From Dactylellina haptotyla (Eukaryota; Ascomycota; Orbiliomycetes; Orbiliales; Orbiliaceae): DNA of 64,000 nt. The stretch's first letter is position 1. Each line of letters opens with the position of its first letter. Shown here piece by piece: positions 25,259 through 37,411 of the stretch. The notes beneath the pieces are model-generated. The model saw nothing but the letters and a program-made list of their open reading frames with translations. It did no database searches and had not been told where the DNA came from. The stretch spans positions 806,001 through 870,000 of the forward strand of contig CM062386.1 of NCBI GenBank assembly GCA_031310005.1. The letters run 5' to 3'. The position numbers were made by a program, and so were the translations under genes.

Positions 25259-28200
25259 AGTGAAGCTTCGTCAGTTGGAACGGTACCAAAGGCGGTATCA
25301 CTTGGAGCGGGCGAGTTTGCAGGCGGAAGAATGCGAGGGAATGCGACTCTGGAGGCGATCGTTGACTTGTTATTGAGGCAGAAAACCCAAACAAGCAAAC
25401 GGATATTTCAAAAGTTTGGGTCGCGTTACGTTTGCGCCGGTGGGTGTCTGGGTCGCGGTGAGAATGGAAGAGTATTACTGGATGGAAACTGGCAATTAAC
25501 GAGCCAATAATTGCAGCGGACAGGCTCGCTTATAAAGAGAAGAGAGACCTGACTGCTGGGACACACTTCGAGTCTGCAGGTCAGGTTTTTCCAGTCGTCT
25601 GTTTGCTTTTCTTGTCTCTCTCGAAGAAGCTAAGTAAGAAAATTACCGGAAAAAAACAAAAACCTAGTTAAAAAAGGACAAAGCAGGTCGGTCAGTTAGC
25701 GGGGGCCAGCACGATATTTTATTTTTGTATCTCTGTTCCTCATACGTGGGTTACAAGCAACCAGGGTAATGGACGACGGAGAAGAAAAGAAGAAAAAGAA
25801 GAAAAGAAAGGGTTAAAAAAAAAAAAAAAACTTGGATCGTGCAGGTCAATAATAGGGACCAGCCTGGATGCTTTTTTTTTTCTTCCTTCAACAGCCAGCT
25901 AGCAGATGCACGGGGGCATGACGGGCCAGGATCGTCTTCCCCGATGGGCGCTACCACGCTTTTGCGTGTGTGCTCTTGGGCCTTCCGCATGTGGTGGGAA
26001 TTGTGAGGTAGGAGTACATGAAAATCAACATACCTCGAAAAGCTAACGGATGCGTGGTGATTATGGGTCCGGGCCAGCTGGGACGGATAGCTCGATCCGT
26101 AGACTATAATGAACGGGACTTACGTTTTGATAGCGGCCGGAGTGTCTTAGAGCTAGCTGTCGCGAGCTATTTCAGGCCAAGACTAATTTTTTCGATGGAA
26201 GAGCCAGAGGAGCTACTGGGCTAGCAGCTCGCAAGTTTTGCTAAAATACGCCTAGCTAGCTGTATAATAACTTCCTTGCAATCACTGACGACACTTCGTC
26301 ACAACGAAATTAAAAACGATACTCTAATTGAGGCGTTGAGGCTTCAGACCCTGGTTGTGGGTAAGCAGGCTGCTGTGGTTTGACGGACAGGCCAGGCGGG
26401 CTTGGTCGGGCTCGTGTTTGCTCGACAAAGAGACCCCGAAAGCAGGGCAGGGCACGTGTTCAATGCGAAAGCTATGTTCCTGCTTTTTCGCTCGTTTGCG
26501 GTCCTGCTGCTTCTCCCTTCAACTTTTCGAGTGCGAGAAGAGCAAGGGAGGTTGGAAAGGGGACGAAAGGTGCGGTGGGATTGTAAGTGGTAGGGCTTGA
26601 TAGCCTTGCTAAGATCGCAGTGCTCCGAGCTCTTCCAGTACCAGCAGAGGTGCATGCAGGTTTTGTGAAAGATGCCTGCGGCTGCTCCTGCTCCTGCTTC
26701 TTGCTGCTTCTTGCTGCTGCTACTCGATGCCGGGTTAGGCCAAGAAAGGTATCACACCCTCAATATTTACGGGGTGTGTACTTATACCTTGCCGTGGGGA
26801 AAGGGTGGGTTGTCAGGTCGGATAAATGAAGGCAGATTTGGGTCGACGATGAAGCTTGTGGGTGTATAAAGATGCAAGATGGCTGATGCAGTGCGACGAT
26901 GAGAAGACAATGCTGATGAATGCAAATGGGGGGGTTCTGCGGGTGGAGTGGAAGGAAGGCTGGTGCGAGGACTGGAGGATGACCTGACCAGAAGAAAGAA
27001 AAAGCAATTGAAGCGAAAAATTGCTGAAGATCGATGGCAGGGAAAACGGGGGGAGCTCGAGAGCACAAGACGAAACGAAACAGACGAGAACAGACAGGAA
27101 GAAGAGAATATGGAGAGCTAGCGGAGTGATGCCGACGTAATAATGAAATCGGTATGTTCAGGTGACTGATATATCACAGATACCCGAGTCGCAGAATAAT
27201 AGCGGAGGGAGGGGGGTTTTCTCTGCTCTGACTGAGAGGGAGAAAATGGGTGTGCTACAAGAAACTGTCGATGCAGATGCGAGGATCTGATAGATGGATG
27301 CGTATTTGGCGACCAAACGAAAACAGAAGAAAGTGAAAATGACTAGCCTAACCGTACCCGCCTGTGATTGCTTATCGCGATTGGTTTGTAATTCTTAATA
27401 TGTACCTCTTCGACTATCGACGGTACTATCAATTACAGGTACTCTTTAGGCTATTCGGCTGCTGAGATGGTGTACCAGACTGAGAGAATATAGAACCATG
27501 CAAAAGCTTGGTATCTCTTTTCGCAGCGGCTGCCTTTATTTTTTTTAATCTTTATTTTCGTTTTATCTGACAGCCGTCAAATAATAATAAAATAGCAATA
27601 ATAACAACAGAGGCGACTTTGGATACTACGCAAATTTTCTTGTTTTCAATGTATGGGTTCCGGCGCCAGTGGCTCGAGTCTGATATACAGCCGTGGGTCA
27701 ATAATAGAGTGATGTGGGCTGAAACGTAAACCGCTATAATATTACCGATGAGCTAAGAAAATGCGAGCAGGTGGCACCGTATCTGTAGGCAACGAATGGC
27801 GAATCTCTTTTCTCTCGCTTTCAAATCGATATGATAGAAATTGGATTGTACTGTACTGCTTTTTTTCTTTTCAAGTGGCGGGGACGGGCGGCGTGGGATG
27901 TAATATTATATTTTGTAACGTAACTTTTCCCCCTTCTCCTCGCTCTATAATAATACAAGCAGTATACTATAAGTTGACAAAGGAAAGGTATGATCGAGTT
28001 ATAGTATACAAAGGCGTATTATTATTTATTGCTACGAAAAAAAGAGCTTCTGCTACGGAACACCTTTTCTGCGGGCAGGTCACGGGTTTCTGGCGAGATT
28101 AGAGATGGCTGGGGAAGCACTCAAACTGCCAGGCCAGAGACGCAAAGAAACTGTCGAATGAGAAGCGCAAAGTGCCCTCACAGCGATATAATTCGCGGAA

Positions 28201-31200
28201 GCAACTCGGCTTGGCCGGATAATCAATTCTGAAACAAGACAAACGAGATGAGAAAGATAAAGGTTATCTTTTAAAAGAGGGATAGTGGGATGGACAAGAG
28301 GAAATTGAAATAAACCGGAAAGGATCTCTATTGTTTTTTAGTTATTCCTTGGGTTACTTCTTATTATAACGAGAAAGATTGTTTTCGAACTAAAAACGAA
28401 ACTAAGCTTCTTGCGACGGAATCCAATATAGAAATCGGTCCAGTCGGAAGGATTGGGAGGCTGCGTTATCGATACACTGAGCTTAATTGATCAATTGACC
28501 TGGTCAGCTAATAATCGGGAGGAGAGGACAGTGGCTACTCTGATTGTTTAAATATAATCGTTCTGATCAATCGGAGAGTTCTTGGCCGGGGCGATTGGAC
28601 GCCTTGATAGAGACCCCAGTCGAAGACACAGCAGGAACCTTCGAGTACCTGGGTATCAACAAGCCGCCCGTGCATTCTACCGTTCCTGTCGGTTTACCTG
28701 CTGTATCCAGCAGCGGGCCTCTCAGATTCGATGGAGCGGATGTAGGTGGGATCGAGCCATACTCAGCAGGCCCCAAAATGGCCAGCGATTGTAAGCAAAC
28801 GTCGAACTTTAGCTGGGTTTGTAATGTGATGTACATCCGCCCGTCGAACTATGTTACTCAAGAATGCAAGGCTGTTCATATGGCTACCGTACATGAGCCT
28901 GTGAACTGTTCTACTCGCCTCGAAGCTTCGAACCTTCCCGTGCCAGCAAAACAAAACAAACAAAAAAACGGGCGGCATGAACGATAATATGCGAGCCAAC
29001 ATCATCGGTGGAGGCACTGCACGGTCCATCTGGACGTCTACGTATACATGATCCTAATTGATTAATTAGGTGAGTTGTTCTTGAAACCTAATTGTTAACC
29101 ACGGCCTTACATTTCGATAGCAGAGCTATCGGGAAAATAGAGAATTGCACAAACATTGCAATTTTAATATGAGTTTTTAGTCAAACAAACTAGCGTCCTC
29201 GCAGCTGGTGGTGGGCAAATCCTGCGAGGCAGCATGGGGGTTGCAAGATAAACGCCCTCCCAGGTCGATGGTGTCATAGGTAGACACTCCCCCCCGTCCT
29301 GCCCATGACACTTGACAAGCTGAAGGAGACGTAGACCTCTCATCCACCCTGCCTCAGATTTAAGCTTCTTTTCCCTCTCATCTCGGTAACTAAGCCAATC
29401 GGACGTGCCCTCCTTTGTTCTCGTTCGAAGCTACCACTGTCCTCGTGATGTCGAGAACCCCCCAACACACAAACCTCGAGGACGTCGACTGGTTCGTCGA
29501 GCGAGAGGGAAAGGGGACTTGCACTCTAGCTCCCGAACCAGGCAGATTTCGCTTGGAATCCAACATGTCTCGGGTACCCTAATTCGAAGAAAAGCATGGC
29601 CTTTTACGACGCTGTCCCAATTTGGGAATGCCAGGCCAGCTTGTTATCGAGCAGCCACCATGCATGCCCCAGTCCTTGCCCGCATACACACAGCATGCAG
29701 ACATGTATGCGTTGTTAAACACGACATCATTTCGAGATCCACCAAAGTCGAACCTCGACCCATTTCCCTGCAAACCGGCATCGGCTCTCTCTGCTGTGTA
29801 AGCATCCCCCATTTGGCCTCGAACGATATGAAGACTCATCGTCAATCTCGAAGCATATATCCCCAGCGGATCCGGTCGAAGTTTCTAGCAGAGCGGGATC
29901 TTTATGGCTTGCGTATATCTCGCTCACGGGAACGCTTTTGCGCGCATTGCAATACCGTCCTCGTGCCAGATGGACGCTGCAAAATTATGTCGACTTTCAA
30001 TGCGGTCCGTCTTCGATACGGGCGATTTACAAGCTAGGCGGAACCTCTTTTTGGAGAAGCGAATGAAATCTGGCTTGCAGAGTGTGTAGCCACCCCGGAC
30101 GGTTAACGGTGTTACTCTCACTCCTTCAAAGGAAGAGGAAAATTATTTTTACAAATTTTTCACAGGTCTTTCCTTTTGCGAGGCTAGTAAGATCGTTAGT
30201 CTTACGTCTAGACCTAGCCCACATGGCGCAGGACGAGGCTGAATAGTCTTAGTCCAGCTTGGTTTTGACTCGTGTACTGTTTTCCCTTTCGACGTCAGGC
30301 CATGCTTGATGATGTTGTCAATAGTGTCTTTCTTTGGACTTTTGAACTGTTTCTCGTTTGACAACCCCAGAAAAAAAGAAGAAGAAAAAACAAGTCGTGC
30401 TGGCAGTTTGGCAAGCCCGAGAAACGCCAGAGATCGGTGCTTCCTTCCTCTGCGCATTGCAGCATGCATGTCTGTGCCGTCGGCCACCCCCCTTGCTCTT
30501 AGGCCCAGTTGCCAAATCACATCCCATCCCATCATGTTGGTAAGTTTTTATGGCTACTTCTAGAAGACGGGCCTAGCTCGCGATTGTGGCAGTTTGCTGC
30601 TAACGAATAGGCAGCATTGCACTGTTCTAGGGCTCACAGATGTCAGCCGGGGGTTGTGAACGCTCTTAATATCACATCTGCTATGATATCAGAGCCTCAG
30701 AAATAGGCTGATCTGCCATAATAGATACGATAATAATCTGCTCTCTTCAAGCTCGTGAGCCGTTTCTGCAAGCTTCAGTCACAGCTGAACGGGGAGCAGA
30801 TCATATGACCGCGAGTGACATCAGGAGAGCTCTGGCAAAGGGAAACCGCCGTTTTCTAACAGAGAACGACGTTTTAGCGGTCCTCGATCCGGCTGCAATC
30901 ACGGCCTTCCTAGCTTCTTCCCACAGTGCCAGCACCATCAAACGGGCGAGCTGCGTGGCTGCTGGCTTGCGATGTCACAGCACCGGCCAGCCAATCGAAC
31001 GGCGAGCTGCCCAAATGTGTTGCGGATGGGCCGGCATGGTTGTTGGTTCTTGGCACGCTCGAAACCGCAGGTTCGCTTGTGCACGAAATCGAAATAAAAA
31101 CTGAAAAAATAAAATAAAAAATTTCTTACATCACATTCTTTCCTCATGACCACCAACCACAGCGAAATCTCTTCGTGAGACTTGTCCTCCTCCTCCTCCA

Positions 31201-31250
31201 CCCCCCCACTCCGTCTCCATAAGCGGCCGTCACACTTTGACGTCACTGAA
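25259..31250. other. 6-kb divergent gene-poor region between hap5 and fcf2
   Basis: The hap5 promoter and leader occupy the left end and the fcf2 promoter the right end, but most of the 6 kb is unexplained. The left 2.5 kb is purine-rich on the plus strand with A homopolymers (for example about 25816-25830). The stretch from about 28500 to 30600 is less AT-rich and has longer open frames (28544-28987; 29405-30037, opening on GTG; 30805-31104). None has a recognisable domain, convincing start or homologous motif, so I do not call genes. Confidence 0.5.
25504..25508 (-). promoter_or_regulatory. CCAAT box in the hap5 promoter
   Basis: A CCAAT pentamer on the plus strand (ATTGG on the hap5 strand) lies about 246 nt upstream of the hap5 start codon. 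Only the pentamer is seen. It would suit autoregulation by the CCAAT-binding complex, which is known for the hapB gene of Aspergillus, but a 5-nt match is frequent by chance. Confidence 0.35.
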
Positions 31251-32402
31251 ATGAACGACGCGATTATTGTCCGAGCCCCCGGGCAGGACCTAGCGGACTC
31301 AATGGACCCTACGTTCTCCCTCGAGGATGCGGAAATCGACTCACTGCTCACCGAAGCGGAAACGCGAATGCGAGAATCCGCCTCTTCTTCTGCTACTGCT
31401 ATCGTCAAGAAGCACAGGTAAGTCCTTTTGTGTCCTTTGATTGCCATACTCCAGTTACGCCATTGGCAATCATACTGAGCCGTTCGCACCCACACAGACA
31501 ATCAGGCTGACTCGAGAGGGATTCCCCATGATTTAGAGTTCCGAAACTAGAGACCAGCCAACAGATTAAGCCGTATATCTACAAGGGCCTAGCTGGCACC
31601 GCTTCGATAACCGATGCTGGAAAGAAAGCGAACGCATCGAGTAGGACAGTCGCACACGGCAAGTCGATAGAATTGCCTTTCATGCGTGTTGACGACCCTC
31701 TCAAGCTTGAAAAGGAAAAGAAAGAGGTATGCCTTTTACATCCCAGACATTCTCTTCACTTTCCACCATTTCCACCCCGCTCGCCATTCATATGATGAGA
31801 ACATTCCCATTTTTATTTTATACCGAGCAAACACGGCCACCGTCTTGGAGGTACGCTTGCACAAAATGAGGGTTATATTGTTCATAGTTACACTGATTGC
31901 AACATACTTGGCACATCCTACCAAACAAAAAAAAATAATCTTATGTCCTTTGATTTCATGATAAAAATCACGCATCACGTGGAACACAAACGCTGACATA
32001 CTCTCTCTTTGGAACCGTTTCCAGAAAAAAGACAAAACCGCTGGCCCATCATGGTACAACATGCCCGCCACCGAAGTCACCCCACAGATCAAACGCGACC
32101 TGCAGATGATCAAACTGCGTAACGTCCTCGACCCGCACAAGCACTTCAAGGGCGACGACTGGAAGGGCAAACTGCCAAAGTACTTCCAGATGGGCACGTT
32201 GATCGAAGGTCCGACTGAATTCTACAGCGCTCGTTTGAACAACAAGGAGCGCAAGAAGAGCATCGTCGACGAGATCATGTCCAACTCGTCGGGTAAGAGT
32301 CGGTTCAGGAAGAAGTATGACGAGATACAGGCGAAGAAGAAGAGCGGGAAGAAGGAGTTCTATAAAAAATTGAAAGCAAAGAGGAGTAAGGGGAGGTTTT
32401 GA
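31251..32402 (+). CDS. fcf2: rRNA-processing protein Fcf2
   Basis: Fcf2 is a nucleolar small-subunit processome protein needed for early pre-rRNA cleavages that lead to 18S rRNA (the vertebrate relative is TDIF2/DNTTIP2). Exons 31251-31417, 31537-31726 and 32025-32402 give 244 residues. The Fcf2 domain is in exon 3: WYNMPATEVTPQIKRDLQMI, LRNVLDPHKHFKGDDW, LPKYFQMGTLIEGPTEFYSA, RLNNKERKKSIVDEIM, then KYDEIQAK and the basic tail KKEFYKKLKAKRSKGRF, a likely nucleolar localisation signal. The N-terminal acidic helix (SLEDAEIDSLLTEAETRMRE) is typical of the family. ATG 31251 is the first in frame. Intron 2 is 298 nt. The gene converges on cdc123 with 317 nt between stop codons. Confidence 0.95.
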
Positions 32403-32719
32403 AGGAACCAACGCATCAAAAAGTTATTAAGTTTTTGGCATTTTTGTAAATCATCACGACCTTTTAGCCGACATTTTTTTGTTAACGCCAATGATACCCA
32501 TACGGAGTTTTTGCTTCTGTTGTACATTATCAAATGGAAAGGGGGTAAAAGATTATGACACCATATGACACTTATAAAAGAAACGTATGAAAAGTAGTCC
32601 GTGTTCACAATTCATGAACGCAACGCCATCATCTAAACAGAGTAAAACAACCACTCCGGAATAATAGTCACGCAGAGCAACGGGGAGAGCCAAAAGTAGA
32701 AGTGTGCTACGGCTTTGAA
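32403..32719. other. convergent 3' regions of fcf2 and cdc123
   Basis: 317 nt of AT-rich sequence between two stop codons, with no further feature seen. Confidence 0.6.
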
Positions 32720-34049
32720 TCAAGCGAGTGCGGTCTTCTTCTCGTGCTTGTCACTCTCCTTGTCATCCTTATTTCCATCCTGCTCGTCATCATCGTCGTC
32801 ATCACTGCTGCTATCGACATCAGCGTTCTGCAACCCCTCGACGATATCTCGCCAGTTCTTAGCAAACTCTGCAATACTCGCTGGGCCGGCAGTTCCTGCA
32901 TCGACTACTTCCTTCGGCAGTTTGTGGGCGGAGTAATTGGAGGAAGCAAAATTGTAAGCCTCCGGATCGTTCTTATTGATGAGGCGGAACTCTGGCTCGA
33001 AATCTTCCTCGTCGGGATCCATATTGAGGATTTCGGTCCACTGGAAGATGAGGGGATCGGTGCGAAGTGCGTACGGATTGATATCAACCAACCAGACTCT
33101 AGCTTCGGTTATTAAGGTCTTCGGAATGTAAACATCGAAGACGACTGATTCAACTGTTAGTACGCTACCCTCCTAAGTGTATTAAGATTATACCGAGAAG
33201 AGAATCAAAAACTTACAATCCTTATCAGGAAACGTAGTCTTCAGATTCTTTTCGAAGAACTCGGTTATCAAACGTAGGAACTCGTCCTTCCCCTCGTGCA
33301 AGAACTCGTAGAAGTTCATGTCTCGCTGGCTGATGGCAACAATCTTGCGTTCCTTGACAAAAACTCGAAATTCAACGCTGGTGATGACCTCGACCCACTT
33401 GCGGAGAACAAGCGCGTACTGGATATCGGACAGCTGCAGGAGTTTCCCGTCCTTGTCCGGAGTGTCAACCGTATCATCGAAGACGTTCTCAAGATCGTGA
33501 GTAACAAAGTTGCTGGTCTTCAACAAAAGATAGACATCGGAAGCTGAGGCGCATTTGAGAGTATTGCCCATCATGAAGGCAGCGTCCTTCGGGCCGGACC
33601 AATTGAGCTTTGGGTAGACGGCGCCTCCGAGCTCAGCTATAGTGGCTCGGACGGTGGCGTGAAAGTCTGCAAAGCGCTCAGATGGGTCAAGATACTCATC
33701 GTCATCATCGTCGTCGGTAGTGGCACTTGAGAAAACCCCGGAGTCCGTTTCGGTGGATTGGGGATCTCTGGGGCGTTATATTCGTTAGAAGAAAGATTCA
33801 TTTCAAACAGGAAAAAAGGTATATATAAACTTACGCATTTTCGTCAGGAAGAACGATTCCATCTTCGTTGAGGTAGTCCAAGAAACCTTGAGTGATCGGG
33901 ATGACCCGGGCCTTTCCCGTGATCGTCCGGTAGCCCTTGTGCCATTCTGGGAATCCACAGTTTATGATATGTTGGCGGGTGGGTTTTGGGAAGTCATTGA
34001 TGGTTTTTGGCTCATTTGGAGGGGTCATTGGGGGAGTGTCTATGGACAT
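32720..34049 (-). CDS. cdc123: Cdc123 (D123 family) eIF2 assembly chaperone
   Basis: Cdc123 binds eIF2-gamma and promotes assembly of the eIF2 heterotrimer; it is an ATP-grasp protein. Exons 34049-33835, 33767-33217 and 33144-32720 give 396 residues. Family stretches are [103 protein letters not shown], then FVFDVYIPK and [20 protein letters not shown], which carry the ATP-binding Asp and Asn residues. A poly-acidic loop ([12 protein letters not shown]) is usual for the family, and the tail is Asp/Lys-rich. Intron 2 has a clear TACTAAC branch. ATG 34049 is the first in frame. The gene ends facing fcf2 and starts 446 nt downstream of the rai1 stop on the same strand. Confidence 0.96.
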
Positions 34050-34495
34050 ATTGTTTGATTTTGTTGTGGTGGGGACCCTTGCGGATATAGTCACAACGCT
34101 CAATTTGAAAACCTTTTGAAGAGGCGAGAAAAGCTCTGGGAAGCGTCTGTAGAATGTCTGGTACTAGGAAGGAATATTTACGGGGAAGAAATCAAGATGG
34201 AGCCTTTCGGGTCTCGAGGCCTCGGTTTTATGCTTGTTGAACGTCAATACGCCGCAGACGCTGGAGATATACGAATCTTTGAGAAATCCTTTGTTTTGCG
34301 CCTGATGAAAAGCTAGATGGATGTATCTGTCGATATGTAGAGAAATGTCTCTCGCCAACTGAGTCATAAAACAGCCGCAATAATTATTAACACAAACCGG
34401 ACGATATTTCAGATAAAATAGATGAAAAATGAAAAACGAAGAACCATCGCTATGCCATCCGAGAAAAATATATAAAGCCTGACTGGAGATATCAG
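34050..34495. other. cdc123 promoter / rai1 3' region
   Basis: 446 nt between two minus-strand genes. No named motif or additional gene is seen. Confidence 0.55.
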
Positions 34496-36241
34496 TTACG
34501 TTGCATCATCCTGACCGGTTAGTACGGCGGTGTTTTGTTTCAGCTTCTCTGAGAGTTCTGTTCTCCACGCTAGAAACCGATCTGTAAGCACACCAGCATA
34601 ACCGGACTCCTGCACCTGATAGACCTCTATCTCCCTACCGCGCTGCTGGTACTTAATCCTCCAGACCCCGGTCGTGCCCGCGAGTACTCCCTTGAGCCAT
34701 TCCAGAAACGCTGTTGTGAAGTTGATAGCTACATTACCGTTCCAGGGTGGTGGACCTAGACCCTGCGCTAAATGTTCTTTCTTCATATTCGACGGGATAC
34801 CCTGAGTTTCTCGAATATCTATGCTCGTTAGGATTCCGTGGTCATTTCGGAATCCGATTATGATTTTGGGGACGCCGAGGAGGAATGATTGTGCCCAGAA
34901 GCGCTGGAGTTTCTTTTCGAAGTTGAGGTGCTGGTTCGGTGTGGATATCGACCTGCTGGTTTTTAATTCCACATAATTGATCGCGTTCTCGGGGTTGAAG
35001 GGTCTGCAATCCCATACTGTGGGTTTATATGAGCTTGAGACTTTTTATTGAATACTTTTTGTTCTAACTTGGGGATATGAGCGTACTAGCGTCAACTTCA
35101 CCAGCTATTATCAGGCCGCAGTTTCCAAAGCCGGTTTTCACGATACCTAGTCGCTTTCTGGTTGATATTCAAATTCGACAATATAGAGTTATTGGAAAGA
35201 GGTGAACATACTGCAGTATTGTGCCTTATTATTGACGACTTCTCGACTCCGGTTCTCAATTTCTTCCCGAGAAGCATCCGCCCACGGTTTGGATAGTGTT
35301 GAGAGAGTCTCGAATTTATATCCTTTGATAGAACGTTCTCAGTCTTAGTAAATAGGACGTTGAAGTTGTTTTGAATTGGAACTGATATACATACCCCAGA
35401 AGGACATCCTGGCGCCTCTTTCATCTTGAAAACCTCTGTTTGCTTGCTTGTACTGATTGTTCTCTTCGATATATCTGCATGCGGAAAGATAAGCAATGCA
35501 CCCTCGTGAATATAGTAGTGCCAATTATTACATTGTTCCCTAGAAGAGTAGACTTATTCAGCAATCTAGTGGTGTGATTTTTTGGGAAATAACAGACTAA
35601 CTTCGTGAAAGACAGCGTTCATTTCGAAGCTATGACAATTGCTTAGTGATTGATGTATTATTAAATGGCAGTAGACGGCCATACCCGTCTTCCATAAATG
35701 GTACTGTCATAATCTAGTTTTATTTAGTAACTTTTTTGAATCACAGCAGAGTGTTTGACGTAATTGCTTGATATGTGGCTGGAGGTAATTGTACCTTCGT
35801 TACCATGCCCCTCCATGTTACGAAATCAATGTCGTCGGTGGCACGTTTCCCATCCTTTTTCTCCAATTCGATAAGCGACTCCAACAAGCTATCGAGATGT
35901 TCGTCTACGGAATCATCATGTTTGATAAATGTATTATAACCCTGGCTCAGATCACTGTTGAGTTCGGGAGTGTAATAGTATCGCAGCGAGGATTCATCAT
36001 GTCGTAGCTCATGGTTTTCGTCGTAGGAAAAGCAGGTGATTTCCTGTGTGCGCATGTGCATATGCGTTAGCGACACCTTGCATGGATACAGCGGCCACCA
36101 CCACCACCAATACCGCCAGCAACAGAGCCCAGTGCGAAGGAGGGGTCTCGACGGTAGCTATGGACGTACTCTGGGGCGCTTGATGTTGCTGCTGCGGCCG
36201 GCGAACCGGGTCGCGTAGTCCGCTGTGCTGAATGCCTGCAT
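34496..36241 (-). CDS. rai1: decapping and 5'-end quality-control nuclease Rai1 (DXO family)
   Basis: Rai1 removes incomplete or unmethylated 5' caps and supports the nuclear exonuclease Rat1/Xrn2. Eight exons (36241-36170, 36043-35795, 35713-35685, 35629-35594, 35474-35395, 35322-35212, 35146-35087, 35016-34496) give 385 residues, with phases closing at every junction. Family motifs in order are RFAGRSSNIKRPREITCFSY at the N-terminus, LRYYYTPELNSDL, KHDDSVDEHLD, FVTWRGMVTKI, GFEMNAVFHE, YIEENNQY, MSFWGYKFETL (motif II), VVNNKAQYCS, VKTGFGN, AGEVDA (motif III, metal-binding E and D), then YVELKTSR (motif IV E and K) and FEKKLQRFWAQSFLLGVPKI. Exons 3 and 4 are only 29 and 36 nt, and the fourth donor (GTTATT) is weak, so that junction rests on alignment. 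The ATG is 219 nt from the start codon of the divergent neighbour. Confidence 0.94.
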
Positions 36242-36459
36242 GTCTGAGCCAATGCAATGCGGTAACTAGCATGTCGCCAATGGAGAGCGATTCCGCGATG
36301 GGAGTGTTTTGGGTGGTGTTTTGTGGTTGTGCGACATGCCAACCACACCAGCAACGCGTCCCCCACGCCCGCAGTCCACACACCCTCTTCTGTCTACTGT
36401 TTACCGCACTTATCCACCCTCGCATATACACAAATAAATATATAAATAGCCGTATTAAC
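36242..36459. promoter_or_regulatory. short bidirectional promoter between rai1 and the His-rich gene
   Basis: Only 218 nt separate two divergent start codons, so transcription signals for both genes must lie here or inside the other gene's 5' end. A TATAAATA stretch at 36441-36448 is too close to the ATG at 36460 to be an ordinary TATA box unless initiation is downstream. Confidence 0.5.
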
Positions 36460-37146
36460 ATGGACGGCCGCCGCTACCGAAGCGGGCACTCTCGCTCAAA
36501 CTCCACAAACATCCTCGACTACTCCTCCAACGACCGCTCTCCCAGCCACATGGTCACTCCCACCGCCCAGATCGGAACCAGTCGCGGTAGACATGCCCCT
36601 GGCGTCCACGAGCAGCAGCATCACGGGCACCACGGGCATGCCGGCCATCACCCCCACCACCACCACAAACAGCCGCGCGAGGGCCCCACCCCGTTCGACG
36701 ACGATGGCGATAACAGCAGCGTGGACAGCGAGGTGATCCAACGCGATGCCAATGGCAGCTTCGGAGATAACTTCGAAATTCCGCACAGAATGCTACGGAT
36801 TATCATGCCGGAACTTTTCGAGCATTTGAACGGTACCCACCCTTTTTTTTCGATTTACAATATAATGAATGGGCACATTTACTAACGATACCTTTATGCA
36901 ATTTTTTTTCTTCTTCTATATTTTATAGAAACCTATAACGAACCCCATCTCACTGAGTCGGTCAATTTCAGCTCTCGATACACATCCCAGGAAGGCGAAC
37001 GACCCCGCCAGCGCCTGGATATCGAAACCGTTAAAGCTCTGAATAAGCAGCGTGTATCTTCTCTCAACGATGACGCTTGGATATACGAAGCCGAGGAGGA
37101 CCCGAATCCCGTTCGTTACAAGCGCCAATTATACCAATCCAGGTGA
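36460..37146 (+). CDS. unrecognised histidine-rich protein
   Basis: I do not recognise this family. Exons 36460-36832 and 36929-37146 give 196 residues. The intron has a good donor (GTACCC), a long T-rich tract and a TATAG acceptor, and both exons stay in phase. The N-terminal half is disordered: Arg/Ser-rich, then a His-rich run at about residues 53-70 (HHGHHGHAGHHPHHHHKQP) and an acidic patch. The C-terminal half is ordered-looking and probably the conserved part: NFEIPHRMLRIIMPELFEHL, ESVNFSSRYTSQEG, LDIETVKALNKQRVSSLNDD and AWIYEAEEDPNPVRYKR. It has no signal peptide or membrane segment. It shares a 218-nt promoter with rai1 and converges on get4 (265 nt between stops). A further downstream exon cannot be excluded because the last codons overlap a GTGATT donor-like site. 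Confidence 0.75.
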
Positions 37147-37411
37147 TTAGGAAGCCTTTTATATTGTATATTACTTCGTCCACATATCTGCAAAAGAATG
37201 ATGGTTTTATGGATCTGCATTAATAGATGATCGATGGGGGTGGGGCAATCTGGCGTTTGGAGGGCAGCATTTCTATTATCGTTGCTCCTATATATTTACG
37301 ATGTTCACGCAAAAGTTTCTTTGGTTCTCACACAGTATTCTTAGCCTTAGACAATTAGGAGTCTCATGAATTATTGATAAATATATCCAATTATCTTCAG
37401 CTTCTATAACC

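Noticed and set aside
28544-28987. 147-codon frame in the hap5-fcf2 gap
   Set aside because: Low-complexity ends, no domain, and an overlapping antisense frame; nothing distinguishes it from chance.
29405-30037. 210-codon frame upstream of fcf2
   Set aside because: It opens on GTG, has no recognisable domain, and overlaps an equally open frame on the other strand.
35098-35496. 132-codon minus-strand frame inside rai1 that looked like an exon
   Set aside because: Family alignment shows that another phase (YIEENNQY, MSFWGYKFETL) is the coding one; this frame spans two introns.
36441-36448. TATAAATA before the His-rich gene
   Set aside because: Only about 12 nt from the start codon, too close to be an ordinary TATA box for that ATG.
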